Assembly: GCA_934271655.1 (NCBI GenBank)
Contig: CAKQRW010000050.1
Coordinates: 1-21,035, forward strand
Origin: an uncultured Bacteroidaceae bacterium
GTDB taxonomy: Bacteria; Bacteroidota; Bacteroidia; Bacteroidales; Bacteroidaceae
Direction of reading: 5' to 3'
Length of the DNA: 21,035 nt
The position numbers and the translations under genes are program-made. Below, one piece after another: positions 6,746-14,952 of the stretch; positions within the stretch are counted from its first letter, which is position 1, and every line of letters begins with the position of its first letter. Under the pieces are notes generated by a model. That model was not told where the DNA came from. It saw nothing but the letters and a program-made list of their open reading frames with translations, and did no database searches.

Positions 6746-6940
6746 ACATAAGTATAAACACACAGGCAGGCGCATGGACATGATTTTCTGCTTGAAAACT
6801 GTTTTCCAGCTTTTCAGAGAAACAGCTTCCAAAAGCCAGAGAACCACCATTTCCACACATTCAGAGAGAGAGAGAAATACTACATCCATGTGGAATACGC
6901 ACACTCCTTGAGGCTGCCGCCAAGTAAAAAATATAGAAAC

Positions 6941-8107
6941 ATGATACAACCAGCAGACAGACTTTCATTAGTATCTGAATACTATTTCTCAAGAAAGCTG
7001 AAAGAGGTGGCAAAAATGAACGCTGAAGGCATGGATATCATATCCCTTGCCATCGGGTCGCCAGACATGCCGCCAAGCGAGGAAACCATCAAGGTGCTCT
7101 GCGACAACGCAAAGCTTCCAGACGCACACGGCTATCAGCCCACTGCCGGCATTCCCGAACTGAAGAGGGCTATGGCAGGATTCTACAAGAGATGGTATGG
7201 CGTGGAACTTGACCCAACTACAGAAATACAGCCGCTGATAGGAAGCAAGGAGGGAATACTGCATGTCACCCTGGCACTGTGCAACCCTGGCGACAAGGTA
7301 CTGGTGCCCAATCCTGGATATCCCACATACACATCCTTGAGCAAAATCCTCGGACAGGAGATAGTGAACTACGACCTGAAGGAGGACAACGGCTGGCAAC
7401 CCGATTTCGAACAACTGGAAGCCATGGACCTGACAGGAGTGAAGCTCATGTGGACCAACTATCCCAACATGCCTACAGGAGGCAGAGCCACACGCGAACT
7501 GTACCAGAAAATCGTTGATTTCGCGAAAAGACATGACATCGTGGTAGTGAATGACAATCCCTACTCTTTCATACTGAACAGGGACGAGCACCTCAGCATA
7601 CTGCAAGTGCCTGGCGCAAAAGAGTGCTGCATCGAATTCAACTCAATGTCTAAAAGCCATAACATGCCAGGATGGCGCGTGGGCATGCTCGCCAGCAACA
7701 GCACCTTTGTACAATGGGTTCTGAAGATAAAGAGCAACATAGACTCTGGCACCTTCCGCCCCTTGCAGCTGGCAGCGGCACAGGCCTACGAGAATTCGGA
7801 AGCATGGCACACCCACGCCAACGTGGAGACTTACGCCTCCAGAAGAAAGATAGCAGAGGAGATAATGAAGACGATGGGATGCACCTTCGACAAGACCCAA
7901 CAGGGCATGTTCCTTTGGGGCAGGATTCCTGACCAGTACACTGACGCTGAAGAACTGACAGAGAAGGTGCTGCATGAGGCGAGGGTCTTCATCACTCCAG
8001 GATTCATCTTCGGCAGCAACGGCAAGCGATACGTGAGAATAAGCTTGTGCGCCAAGGATGAAAAGATGAAAGAAGCACTGAAAAGGATAAAGGAAATATT
8101 CGATTAG
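6941..8107 (+). CDS. Class I/II PLP aminotransferase, probably aromatic or aspartate type
   Basis: This 388-residue fold-type I aminotransferase has Lys238 in NSMSKSHNMPGWRVGM as the predicted Schiff-base lysine. Other family motifs are the GSKEGI loop (101-106), PNPGYPTY (123-130), NYPNMPTG (173-180), NDNPYSF (204-210) and the substrate-carboxylate Arg366 in RISL. It resembles the aspartate/LL-diaminopimelate aminotransferase-like enzymes of Bacteroidota. Its position between pheA and the DAHP synthase suggests transamination of phenylpyruvate and 4-hydroxyphenylpyruvate, the last step to Phe and Tyr, but substrate cannot be read from sequence. I chose the ATG at 6941. An in-frame ATG at 6890 adds 17 residues without family character, and family members start MI.PADRLS. 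The 195-base gap after pheA has no terminator. Confidence 0.88.
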   Translation: MIQPADRLSLVSEYYFSRKLKEVAKMNAEGMDIISLAIGSPDMPPSEETIKVLCDNAKLPDAHGYQPTAGIPELKRAMAGFYKRWYGVELDPTTEIQPLIGSKEGILHVTLALCNPGDKVLVPNPGYPTYTSLSKILGQEIVNYDLKEDNGWQPDFEQLEAMDLTGVKLMWTNYPNMPTGGRATRELYQKIVDFAKRHDIVVVNDNPYSFILNRDEHLSILQVPGAKECCIEFNSMSKSHNMPGWRVGMLASNSTFVQWVLKIKSNIDSGTFRPLQLAAAQAYENSEAWHTHANVETYASRRKIAEEIMKTMGCTFDKTQQGMFLWGRIPDQYTDAEELTEKVLHEARVFITPGFIFGSNGKRYVRISLCAKDEKMKEALKRIKEIFD

Positions 8108-8218
8108 GAATATACTGACTCTCCATCACTCAAGAGCGGGGCTGGCAGGTTCCAAAGCCTCAGACCCATTACATACCTCAAAAACATATTACAGATAACA
8201 AATAAAACACATAAAGAC

Positions 8219-9286
8219 ATGGAATTAGAACTCTTACCATTAGGTCTGCCTTCAGACAGCGAACGTCCATTCGTGATAGCAGGCCCATGCTCAGCAGAAA
8301 CAGAGGAGCAAGTGATGACAACAGCAAGACAACTGGCAGAAAAGGGATGCCACATGTTCCGCGCCGGCATATGGAAGCCACGCACCAAGCCAGGAGGCTT
8401 TGAGGGCAACGGCGAGAAGGCCTTGCCATGGATGCAGGAAGTGAAGAAGGAAACAGGCATGCTCACCGCTACAGAGGTAGCCACACCAGAACATGTCGAA
8501 CTGGCGCTGAAGTATGGCATAGACATACTGTGGGTGGGCGCGCGCACAAGTGCCAACCCATTTGCAGTGCAGGCTCTGGCAGACAGCCTTAAGGGCGTAG
8601 ACGTGCCAGTGCTGGTGAAAAATCCTGTCAATCCAGACCTCGAACTGTGGATTGGCGCGCTTGAGCGCATCAACGGAGCTGGCATCAAAAGACTTGGAGC
8701 CATCCACCGCGGCTTCTCCAGCTACGACAAGAAGATATACAGAAATCTTCCCATGTGGCAGATCCCTATCGAGCTGAAGCGCAGAATACCAGGACTTCCT
8801 ATCGTAAATGACCCAAGCCACATCGGCGGCCGACGCGACCTCATCGCCCCTCTCTGCCAGCAGGCCATGGACCTCGGCATGGATGGACTTATCGTGGAGA
8901 GCCACTGCAACCCTGACGCAGCGTGGAGCGACGCCAGCCAGCAGGTCACACCAGATGTGCTCGACTACATTCTCTCCATCCTTGTCATCCGCCAGGAAAT
9001 ACAGACTACAGAAAACATCACCATGCTGCGCAAGCAGATTGACGAGATAGACAACAGCCTCATCGAGCTTCTGGCCAAGCGCATGCGCATCAGCCGCGAG
9101 ATAGGACAGTACAAGAAGGAGCACGACATGACTATCCTGCAGACAGCACGCTACAGCGAGATTCTCGACAAGCGAGGCGCACAGGGCGCTCTGATGGGCA
9201 TTGCACCTGAGTGCATCAAGAGTGTCTTTGAGTCCATTCACGAAGAGTCTGTCAACCAACAGATGAAAATCATCAACGAGGCATGA
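8219..9286 (+). CDS. Bifunctional DAHP synthase (type I-beta) / chorismate mutase (AroQ)
   Basis: This 355-residue fusion joins the first step of the shikimate pathway to its branch point. Residues 1-255 are a KDO8P-like DAHP synthase, which condenses phosphoenolpyruvate and erythrose 4-phosphate. Visible motifs are GPCSAE (22-27, metal-ligand Cys24), KPRTKPGGFEG (53-63), NPVNPD, DPSHIGGRR (198-206, His201) and ESHCNPDAAWSDASQ (Glu227, Asp238). Residues 265-350 are an AroQ chorismate mutase with LRKQIDEID and LLAKRMRISREIGQYK (Arg271, Arg288, Lys299). This C-terminal fusion order is known from Porphyromonas and relatives, where prephenate can inhibit the synthase through the mutase domain. 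The stop overlaps the tyrA start by ATGA, implying translational coupling. Confidence 0.94.
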   Translation: MELELLPLGLPSDSERPFVIAGPCSAETEEQVMTTARQLAEKGCHMFRAGIWKPRTKPGGFEGNGEKALPWMQEVKKETGMLTATEVATPEHVELALKYGIDILWVGARTSANPFAVQALADSLKGVDVPVLVKNPVNPDLELWIGALERINGAGIKRLGAIHRGFSSYDKKIYRNLPMWQIPIELKRRIPGLPIVNDPSHIGGRRDLIAPLCQQAMDLGMDGLIVESHCNPDAAWSDASQQVTPDVLDYILSILVIRQEIQTTENITMLRKQIDEIDNSLIELLAKRMRISREIGQYKKEHDMTILQTARYSEILDKRGAQGALMGIAPECIKSVFESIHEESVNQQMKIINEA

Positions 9287-10056
9287 AAATTCTGATATTA
9301 GGCGCAGGAAAGATGGGGGCGTTCTTTACAGACCTGCTTTCCTTCGAGCACGAGGTGGCTGTTTACGACATAGACGCAAAAAAGCTGCGTTTTATGTACA
9401 ACACTTTGAGATTCACCTCTATGCAAGAGATTGACGAGTTTCAGCCAGAACTGGTCATCAATGCTGTGAGCCTGAAATACACCCTGAAAGTGTTTGACGA
9501 TGTCATACCCCACCTTCCGCAGACATGCATACTGTCAGACATCAGTTCGGTGAAGACCGGCTTCAAGGAGTACTACGAAAAGACTGGCATGAGGTACGTA
9601 AGCACGCACCCAATGTTCGGCCCCACATTTGCCAACCTAGGCAAGCTGTCGAGCGAAAATGCCATCATCATCAACGAGGGCGACTTCATGGGCAGATGCT
9701 TCTTCAAGGAACTCTACAACAGACTGGAGCTACACATTTGCGAATACACATTTGAGGAGCATGACAAGACCGTGGCCTACTCGCTGTCCATTCCATTCAT
9801 CTCCACATTTGCCTTTGCAGCTGTGATGAAGCACCAGGACGCCCCTGGAACCACCTTCAAACGCCATATGAAGATAGCGCAAGGCGTGCTCTCTGAAGAC
9901 GACACCCTGCTGAGGGAAATACTCTTCAATCCTTACACTAAGGACCAGGTGGAGCAGATACGCAAGGAGATGAAGGAAATCATCGACATAATAGACAACA
10001 GGGATGAGGAGCACATGCAGGCTTACCTGACAAAAATCAGGGCCAACATCAAATAA
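9283..10056 (+). CDS. tyrA: Prephenate dehydrogenase
   Basis: This 257-residue NAD(P)-dependent oxidoreductase makes 4-hydroxyphenylpyruvate from prephenate, leading to tyrosine. The N-terminal Rossmann fold shows GAGKMG (7-12) and the acidic strand end VAVYDID (Asp29), favouring NAD. SDISSVKTG and STHPMFGPTFANL are the dehydrogenase active-site motifs. The helical dimerisation domain fills residues about 160-257. It lacks the chorismate mutase fusion of the enteric enzyme and the C-terminal ACT domain of the Bacillus type, so allosteric Tyr control is not visible. It is the last gene of the operon. It overlaps the preceding gene by 4 bases and ends 27 bases before the shared terminator. Confidence 0.93.
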   Translation: MKILILGAGKMGAFFTDLLSFEHEVAVYDIDAKKLRFMYNTLRFTSMQEIDEFQPELVINAVSLKYTLKVFDDVIPHLPQTCILSDISSVKTGFKEYYEKTGMRYVSTHPMFGPTFANLGKLSSENAIIINEGDFMGRCFFKELYNRLELHICEYTFEEHDKTVAYSLSIPFISTFAFAAVMKHQDAPGTTFKRHMKIAQGVLSEDDTLLREILFNPYTKDQVEQIRKEMKEIIDIIDNRDEEHMQAYLTKIRANIK

Positions 10057-10082
10057 GGGCATCCTGCATATTAGGATTTATG

Positions 10083-10127
10083 AAAAAAAAGAGTGGACAT
10101 TGACTTTCAGCAATGTCCACTCTTTTT
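10083..10127. terminator. Bidirectional hairpin terminator between tyrA and the TPR gene
   Basis: A run of A plus GAGTGGACATTG (10091-10102) pairs perfectly with CAATGTCCACTC (10111-10122) followed by a run of T, around the loop ACTTTCAG. Tracts on both sides let it terminate transcripts from tyrA (+) and from the TPR gene (-). The TPR gene's stop codon is in the loop (10107-10109), so its final codons are one arm of the stem. Confidence 0.9.
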
Positions 10128-10433
10128 TGATTCATATTCACCAGACATGTGTTGAAGTATTTCCGGTCTGAGCTTCACAAGTTCCTGCAAGTCGGCAAAT
10201 GCGCCATCCTTGTCACCCTGCCGCATGCGTATAGACCCGCGCAACTGTAATGCATCTGCATCATGCAAGCCAAGGGTCACAAGGACATGGTCAATGTCTG
10301 CAAGAGCGTCATCAAGCATACCCGTTTCACTCAGCAGAGTAGCTCTCTCTTTGCGAGCCTCCACATCATCAGGGTTGCCCTGTATAGTTTTAGACAACTC
10401 CACTATTCGAGAAAAAATGTTTTCTGATGTCAT
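10107..10433 (-). CDS. Small TPR-repeat protein
   Basis: This 108-residue soluble protein has about two tetratricopeptide repeats: around 23-56 (ARKERATLLSETGMLDDALADIDHVL) and around 58-90 (ADALQLRGSIRMRQGDKDGAFADLQELVKL), with the A/G-L-Y-like small and large residue spacing of TPRs. It has no signal peptide. It lies 51 bases downstream of recQ on the same strand and is probably cotranscribed with it. A role as an adaptor is inferred only from the repeat. The C-terminus (SKKSGHC) is encoded by the arm of the terminator hairpin, which is odd and may mean the tail is not under selection. Confidence 0.75.
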   Translation of the reverse strand: MTSENIFSRIVELSKTIQGNPDDVEARKERATLLSETGMLDDALADIDHVLVTLGLHDADALQLRGSIRMRQGDKDGAFADLQELVKLRPEILQHMSGEYESKKSGHC

Positions 10434-10484
10434 AATACCTTGTTTTCTTTTGCTTTAAATAATATTTTATGTAAGTAGACACAA

Positions 10485-12416
10485 TCATTCTTGATTTTTG
10501 GCACATATCATTGTACCGTCAACCACAACGCGCTCCTCTGCCATCAAAGACCTTATCGCCGCGACAACAGCACCATAGGGATATTGCCCAAGCTTGTGCA
10601 CCTCCACAATTCCATGCTGCTTTCCGTCAGACAGCAGCTGGAGCACGGCTTGCGAGATGTCATCCTGTTCGCTGCCTCGCTCACGCATAGTCTTCTTCTG
10701 CTCCAGACATACATCACAGCGTCCGCATCCCTCTGTGGTCTTCTGGCCAAAGTAATAAAGCAACATGCGGCTTCGGCAGTATTTTTCAGAAGATGCATAC
10801 TGTATGACAGACCTTATACGCTGGTGATAATCATCCTTGCGCTGCTGGTACACGCTCGGAGCGAGTTGCACACGATCCGTCTCCACACGTGAAACGGTAT
10901 AGGTGACCGTTGGCGTGACACGGCGCGGGATATAGTCGATGATACGACGTATGTGCAGATTCTTCAGTATATGGTAAATAGTGTCCGCACTCAATCCCGT
11001 GCCATGAGAGATGAACGTCTCCTCTATATATACAAAATCAGCAAACAGTCCCGTGTAGTTGCGAAATAAAAACTGCATCACCTTCTCCGTGTCAGCATCG
11101 GCTTCACGTATGCGGTACAAGTCACTCTTGTTCACAATGAAGTGTATGGCAGACTGAAACTCATGCTGTTCATGATACTCGATATATCCTGCATTGCTAA
11201 GTATCTTCAGAGCACTGTTGGTCTGCACAGGAAACTGCCTAAACTTGCGGCAGAACGTGTCTATAGGGAAGAAAAAGGTGCGTCCCTCAGCCTCACCTAC
11301 ACCTACCCCCAGAAAAAAAGCGACGTTTTCATATGTCTGGCGTATATAGTCAGGCTCAGGATAAGTCTCCGCCTCGCGCCTGCTGATGGCGGTCATGTCG
11401 CCTGGTGTATATAGCAGCACTGCATACGATGATTTACCGTCTCGTCCGGCGCGCCCGGCCTCCTGAAAGTACGCTTCGATAGAGTCTGGCATGGAGTAGT
11501 GTATGACCATGCGCACGTCAGGCTTGTCGATGCCCATACCGAAGGCATTGGTAGCCACCATCACCCGCACACGGTCGCTGGTCCAGTTTGCCTGGCGCAT
11601 ATCCTTCTCTGCAGTGGTCAGTCCTGCATGATATGCAAGAGCAGGAATGCCATTTTCTTCGAGATAGCGCGCTATCTCCGATGTGAGTGCGCGCGAGCGC
11701 ACATACACAATGGCGCTGCCATCCCTCACGCTGTTGAGTATGTGCGTTATCTCCTCAAGCTTGTTATGGCATCGCCGCACCACATATATGAGGTTTTTGC
11801 GCTCGAAACTCATTGATATGACATTGCGCTTGCGGAAGACAAGACGCTCCTGAATATCTTCCACCACCTTGGGCGGAGCTGTGGCTGTAAGCGCAAGTAC
11901 AGGAACGTCATGCGGCAGCAGTTGCCTGATGTTGCTAATATTAAGGTAAGAAGGGCGGAAATCATATCCCCACTGCGAGATACAATGCGCCTCGTCTACA
12001 ACCAGGTAACTCACAATGCCTGCCATACGTTCCAGCTTGGCAATGAAAAGCGGAGAGGACAAACGCTCTGGCGACATATATATGAAATTGTACGCACCAA
12101 AGACACAGTTGTCGAGTATGCGTACTATGTCATCATGCATCAGTCCCGAATAGATGGCTTCCGCCCTTATACCACGGCTCTTCAGCTGCCTTACCTGGTC
12201 TTTCATGAGAGATATGAGCGGTGTGACTACAATCGTCAGTCCCCCCTTGGCAAGTGCCGGCACCTGGAAGCATATTGACTTGCCGCCTCCTGTAGGCATA
12301 AGCCCCAAGGTGTCACGGCCTGAAGATATGCTGTCCACTATCTGCCGCTGTATGCCACGGAAATCTTCATAGCCCCAATAGTCCTTGAGTATTTTGCGAT
12401 ATATGTCTTCTGGCAT
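10485..12416 (-). CDS. recQ: ATP-dependent DNA helicase RecQ
   Basis: This 643-residue superfamily 2 3'-5' helicase acts in recombination and fork repair. It shows Walker A PTGGGKS (41-47), DEAH (141-144) followed by the aromatic-rich loop CISQWGYDFRPSY, ATNAFGMGIDKPDVR, and the arginine-finger motif QEAGRAGRDG. The zinc site of the RQC region has Cys547, Cys564, Cys567 and Cys570 (CGRCDVC). The C-terminal winged-helix-like tail is short and no HRDC domain is visible, so DNA-structure selectivity may differ from E. coli RecQ. It lies downstream of recJ on the same strand, with repeat copy C in the 271-base gap. RecQ unwinds and RecJ resects the 5' strand, so the pairing makes functional sense. 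Confidence 0.95.
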   Translation of the reverse strand: MPEDIYRKILKDYWGYEDFRGIQRQIVDSISSGRDTLGLMPTGGGKSICFQVPALAKGGLTIVVTPLISLMKDQVRQLKSRGIRAEAIYSGLMHDDIVRILDNCVFGAYNFIYMSPERLSSPLFIAKLERMAGIVSYLVVDEAHCISQWGYDFRPSYLNISNIRQLLPHDVPVLALTATAPPKVVEDIQERLVFRKRNVISMSFERKNLIYVVRRCHNKLEEITHILNSVRDGSAIVYVRSRALTSEIARYLEENGIPALAYHAGLTTAEKDMRQANWTSDRVRVMVATNAFGMGIDKPDVRMVIHYSMPDSIEAYFQEAGRAGRDGKSSYAVLLYTPGDMTAISRREAETYPEPDYIRQTYENVAFFLGVGVGEAEGRTFFFPIDTFCRKFRQFPVQTNSALKILSNAGYIEYHEQHEFQSAIHFIVNKSDLYRIREADADTEKVMQFLFRNYTGLFADFVYIEETFISHGTGLSADTIYHILKNLHIRRIIDYIPRRVTPTVTYTVSRVETDRVQLAPSVYQQRKDDYHQRIRSVIQYASSEKYCRSRMLLYYFGQKTTEGCGRCDVCLEQKKTMRERGSEQDDISQAVLQLLSDGKQHGIVEVHKLGQYPYGAVVAAIRSLMAEERVVVDGTMICAKNQE

Positions 12417-12444
12417 TACATTACTTTTACTGTGTGTGTTTATC

Positions 12445-12632
12445 GTAAGCAGGCGTTCAATATTATTTTATAGTATCGACGTAAGCCACTCTCATATTTG
12501 CCATGCTCCATGTTGCAGTTTTTCCTTCTGTCTATCAGTCACTATGGCTGCGTATAGTTACTTCAAACAGAAGAAAAATCTGCCCTGGAATAGAGCACGC
12601 CAAATATAAAAATAGTTATGAGCACCTACTTA
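12445..12632 (-). repeat. Dispersed intergenic element, copy C
   Basis: This 188-bp copy lies between recJ and recQ, in the same orientation as copy B. The left end GTAAGCAGGCGTTCAATA and the reverse complement of the right end, CTAAGTAGGTGCTCATAA, are imperfect inverted repeats. It carries CTCATATTTG (12491-12500) and TATCAGTCACTA (12533-12544). Its reverse complement aligns with copy D through GGGCAGATTTTTCTTCTGTTT-like sequence at 12549-12589 and the TAGTGACTGATA core. On the minus strand it holds TATATTTG (plus coordinates 12601-12608), a perfect TANNTTTG box pointing at recQ, so it may carry the recQ promoter. Confidence 0.8.
12601..12608 (-). promoter_or_regulatory. Possible -7 promoter box for recQ inside repeat copy C
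   Basis: CAAATATA on the plus strand reads TATATTTG on the minus strand, matching TANNTTTG. A start near 12594 would give a leader of about 178 bases before recQ. The box is specific to this copy of the element, and the matching -33 box is not convincing. Confidence 0.3.
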
Positions 12633-12687
12633 GTTGCTTACAGACAGAACAGTACACTGGAGTCAGGCCAATGGCGCCAACAGCCCA

Positions 12688-14424
12688 TCAGTCCTCAGCC
12701 TCGTCATGCTCACATGTGCGTATGTCCTCTATCTGGAGCTGCGCCTCGCCACGCTTGCGTGTGTTTTCCTCTATGCTGTAAACTATGTCAAAAGAGTGCT
12801 TGGTCTGGATGTAGCGTGCTTCCGAGCTCTGACCGAAAGCTATACCGTTCATCACATTGTTGGACTTGCTGTCCACCAGTTCCAGCTTGATGTGCTCTTG
12901 CTGACGTCCCACTACCTTGCTGGTACCGTAGTCAAACACCCTCTGCGTGCAGAAGATAGGCTTAGGGTTGTTGGGGCCATAAGGCCTCATCTTCTTAATC
13001 TCGCCTTGCAGTTTCGTCGTGATATCACGGAAATTTATCATGGCATGTATGTCTATATTAGGCTTCACCTGCTCTGCTGTGATATTAGCCTGCACATACT
13101 CCTGAAATCGTTGCTTGAAAGCTTCCACATTACCAGCCTTCATCGATAGTCCAGCCGCATAGGTGTGGCCTCCGAAGTTCTCAAGCAAGTCCTCGCAGTG
13201 CTGTATGGCCTTGTAGACATCGAATCCGCTGACGCTGCGCGCACTCCCCGTCACGATGCCGTCATCAAGTGTGAGTACCACTGCAGGGCGGAAGAATTCC
13301 TCTGTGAGGCGTGATGCCACAATGCCTATGACACCCTTGTGCCAGTTGGGATTGTAGATGACCACAGCTCCTTTATCCTCTGTGTCGCCCATCTGTGACA
13401 CCACATGGCTGGCCTCTTCAGTCATGCGTTTGTCCAGTTCCTTGCGTTCCTCGTTGTACTGATTGATGGTGGCAGCCATCTCCTTGGCCTTGCGCTCATT
13501 GCGTTCCACTAGCAGATTGACAGATTCCATGCCGTTCTGCACCCTTCCACTGGCATTGATGCGCGGCCCTATCTTAAAGACAATGTCGCTCATGGTAAGT
13601 TCCTTGCCAGTGAGTCCGCACACATCTATCATGGCCTTTACGCCTGTGCTCGGATTGCTGTTGAGCTGCCTCAGACCGTGAAAAGCGAGAATGCGGTTCT
13701 CCCCCATCACAGGCACGATGTCACTGGCTATGCTGATGGCACAGAGGTCAAGCAAGGGAATGAGCGAACTAAACGGTATGCCGTTGCTTTTGGCGAAAGC
13801 CTGCATAAACTTGAATCCCACTCCACATCCCGACAAGTCAAGATACGGATAAGTGTTGTCGACTCGTTTCGCGTTGAGAATGGCCACTGCAGGCGGCAGT
13901 TCGGCATCGGGCACATGATGGTCGCATATGATGAAATCTATGCCACGCTCCTTGGCGTAGCGTATCTCCTCCATCGCCTTGATGCCGCAGTCGAGCACAA
14001 TGATGAGTTTCACTCCCTTGCTGGCAGCATAGTCCACCCCTCGCACAGACACTCCATATCCCTCCTCACTGCGGTTGGGTATGTAACATTCTATGTTTGA
14101 ATAAAACTGCACAAGGAAACGGTAGACAAGGGCTACAGCTGTGCACCCATCCACATCATAATCCCCGTATACCATGATGCGCTCACGCTGTCCCATGGCA
14201 TAGTTGAGCCTGTTCACCGCCTTATCCATGTCCTTCATCAGGAACGGATCGTGCAAATCGCGCAGCAATGGCCTAAAATAGGCATAGACCTGCTGTCGCG
14301 TGACGATACCACGGGCCACAAGCAACTGGGCTGTGACTGGACTGACACCGACTTCTTTTGTCAGCTGGTCCGCCACCGCCTTCTCTTGCGCTGTTGGTGG
14401 TTTGTAATTCCATTGGTAATTCAT
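12688..14424 (-). CDS. recJ: Single-stranded-DNA-specific exonuclease RecJ
   Basis: This 578-residue DHH-family 5'-3' exonuclease acts on single-stranded DNA in recombination and mismatch or base-excision repair. Metal-binding motifs are visible: YGDYDVDG (86-93), LDCG (144-147), DHH (168-170), SIASDIVPV, then the DHHA1 part with KGVIGIVASRL and GGHTYAAGLSM, and an OB-like C-terminal region (about 450-560). Length and motif order are normal. The start ATG at 14424 precedes a typical N-terminus. It is the first gene of the minus-strand recJ-recQ-TPR block. No clear TANNTTTG promoter was found immediately upstream. Confidence 0.95.
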   Translation of the reverse strand: MNYQWNYKPPTAQEKAVADQLTKEVGVSPVTAQLLVARGIVTRQQVYAYFRPLLRDLHDPFLMKDMDKAVNRLNYAMGQRERIMVYGDYDVDGCTAVALVYRFLVQFYSNIECYIPNRSEEGYGVSVRGVDYAASKGVKLIIVLDCGIKAMEEIRYAKERGIDFIICDHHVPDAELPPAVAILNAKRVDNTYPYLDLSGCGVGFKFMQAFAKSNGIPFSSLIPLLDLCAISIASDIVPVMGENRILAFHGLRQLNSNPSTGVKAMIDVCGLTGKELTMSDIVFKIGPRINASGRVQNGMESVNLLVERNERKAKEMAATINQYNEERKELDKRMTEEASHVVSQMGDTEDKGAVVIYNPNWHKGVIGIVASRLTEEFFRPAVVLTLDDGIVTGSARSVSGFDVYKAIQHCEDLLENFGGHTYAAGLSMKAGNVEAFKQRFQEYVQANITAEQVKPNIDIHAMINFRDITTKLQGEIKKMRPYGPNNPKPIFCTQRVFDYGTSKVVGRQQEHIKLELVDSKSNNVMNGIAFGQSSEARYIQTKHSFDIVYSIEENTRKRGEAQLQIEDIRTCEHDEAED

Positions 14425-14548
14425 ATCATGTCTTTTTTTTATCTTACTCCATCCCGCCTATGCCACAGACGCACAGACAGCGCATATTGCCTTGTCTCCT
14501 CCTACAGTCATCCCCTCTCATTGGCCTGCCGTCTGACTATCGCTTCCT

Positions 14549-14612
14549 CTTCTCACCTGCTTTCCACATGGCCGACCTTCCTTCTCACCTGCTTTCCGCA
14601 TGGCCAATCCTC
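14549..14612. repeat. 32-bp tandem repeat, two copies plus a remnant
   Basis: CTTCTCACCTGCTTTCC is followed by A or G then CATGGCC, at 14549-14573 and again at 14581-14605, giving a 32-bp period. A third start (CTTCTCCTAC) follows at 14613. It lies upstream of recJ in a noncoding region. It may be simple replication slippage. Confidence 0.75.
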
Positions 14613-14808
14613 CTTCTCCTACGACACTACAGCTCAGCTATAACTCCGCATCAACTCCGCTTTCTGGCAATATCGTTGTAAAATTACTAAAAAAAATACA
14701 CATAAACATTGTCCATACAAAAACTTTTTTGTTTTTTTACATTTTAGTCAATAATACTTGACATAAGTCACCATTTCCCTTCTGATTGTGAATCTTACTC
14801 TCATATTG

Positions 14809-14840
14809 CTTGTGCATACTGCCCAAAACATATAAATTTG
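14809..14840 (+). promoter_or_regulatory. Promoter of the HhH outer-membrane protein gene
   Basis: TAAATTTG at 14833-14840 is a perfect TANNTTTG box, with CTTG (one mismatch to TTTG) at 14809-14812, spaced 20 bases. The start site would be near 14847, giving a leader of about 106 bases. Confidence 0.6.
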
Positions 14841-14952
14841 TACTTCATTTTCGTGGTTTTTGGTTCTGTGGAAGCAAATGAGAGCTATCCTGTGACCGGT
14901 TGAACCACCATCTTCAATATATGTTTATATCTTTACCTCAAACATAAACACA

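Larger units (their letters stand above)
14425..14952. other. 528-bp intergenic region between recJ and the HhH outer-membrane gene
   Basis: This divergent gap holds three things. The recJ-proximal part is C/T-rich on the plus strand and carries a 32-bp tandem repeat. The middle (14680-14760) is very A+T-rich, with ACAAAAA/TTTTTGT able to form a weak hairpin near 14717-14732. The right part has a good promoter for the downstream gene. Short ORFs across it have no recognisable features. It is long enough to hide a small RNA, but none is recognised. Confidence 0.6.

Noticed and set aside
6746..6940. A second regulatory leader before the aminotransferase
   Set aside because: There are small A/T-rich hairpins such as GAAAAC/GTTTTC, but no terminator with a T-tract and no amino-acid-rich short ORF.
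8291..9259. A 322-codon minus-strand frame opposite the DAHP synthase
   Set aside because: The plus-strand enzyme has complete catalytic motifs; the opposite frame has none.
10471..10480. GTAAGTAGAC between recQ and the TPR gene as a fifth copy of the dispersed element
   Set aside because: It matches only about 9 bases of the terminal repeat and the rest does not align; chance or a remnant end.
14790..14825. TTACTCTCATATTGC upstream of the HhH outer-membrane gene as another element fragment
   Set aside because: It resembles the ACTCTCATATTTGCC core, but flanking sequence does not align with the other copies.
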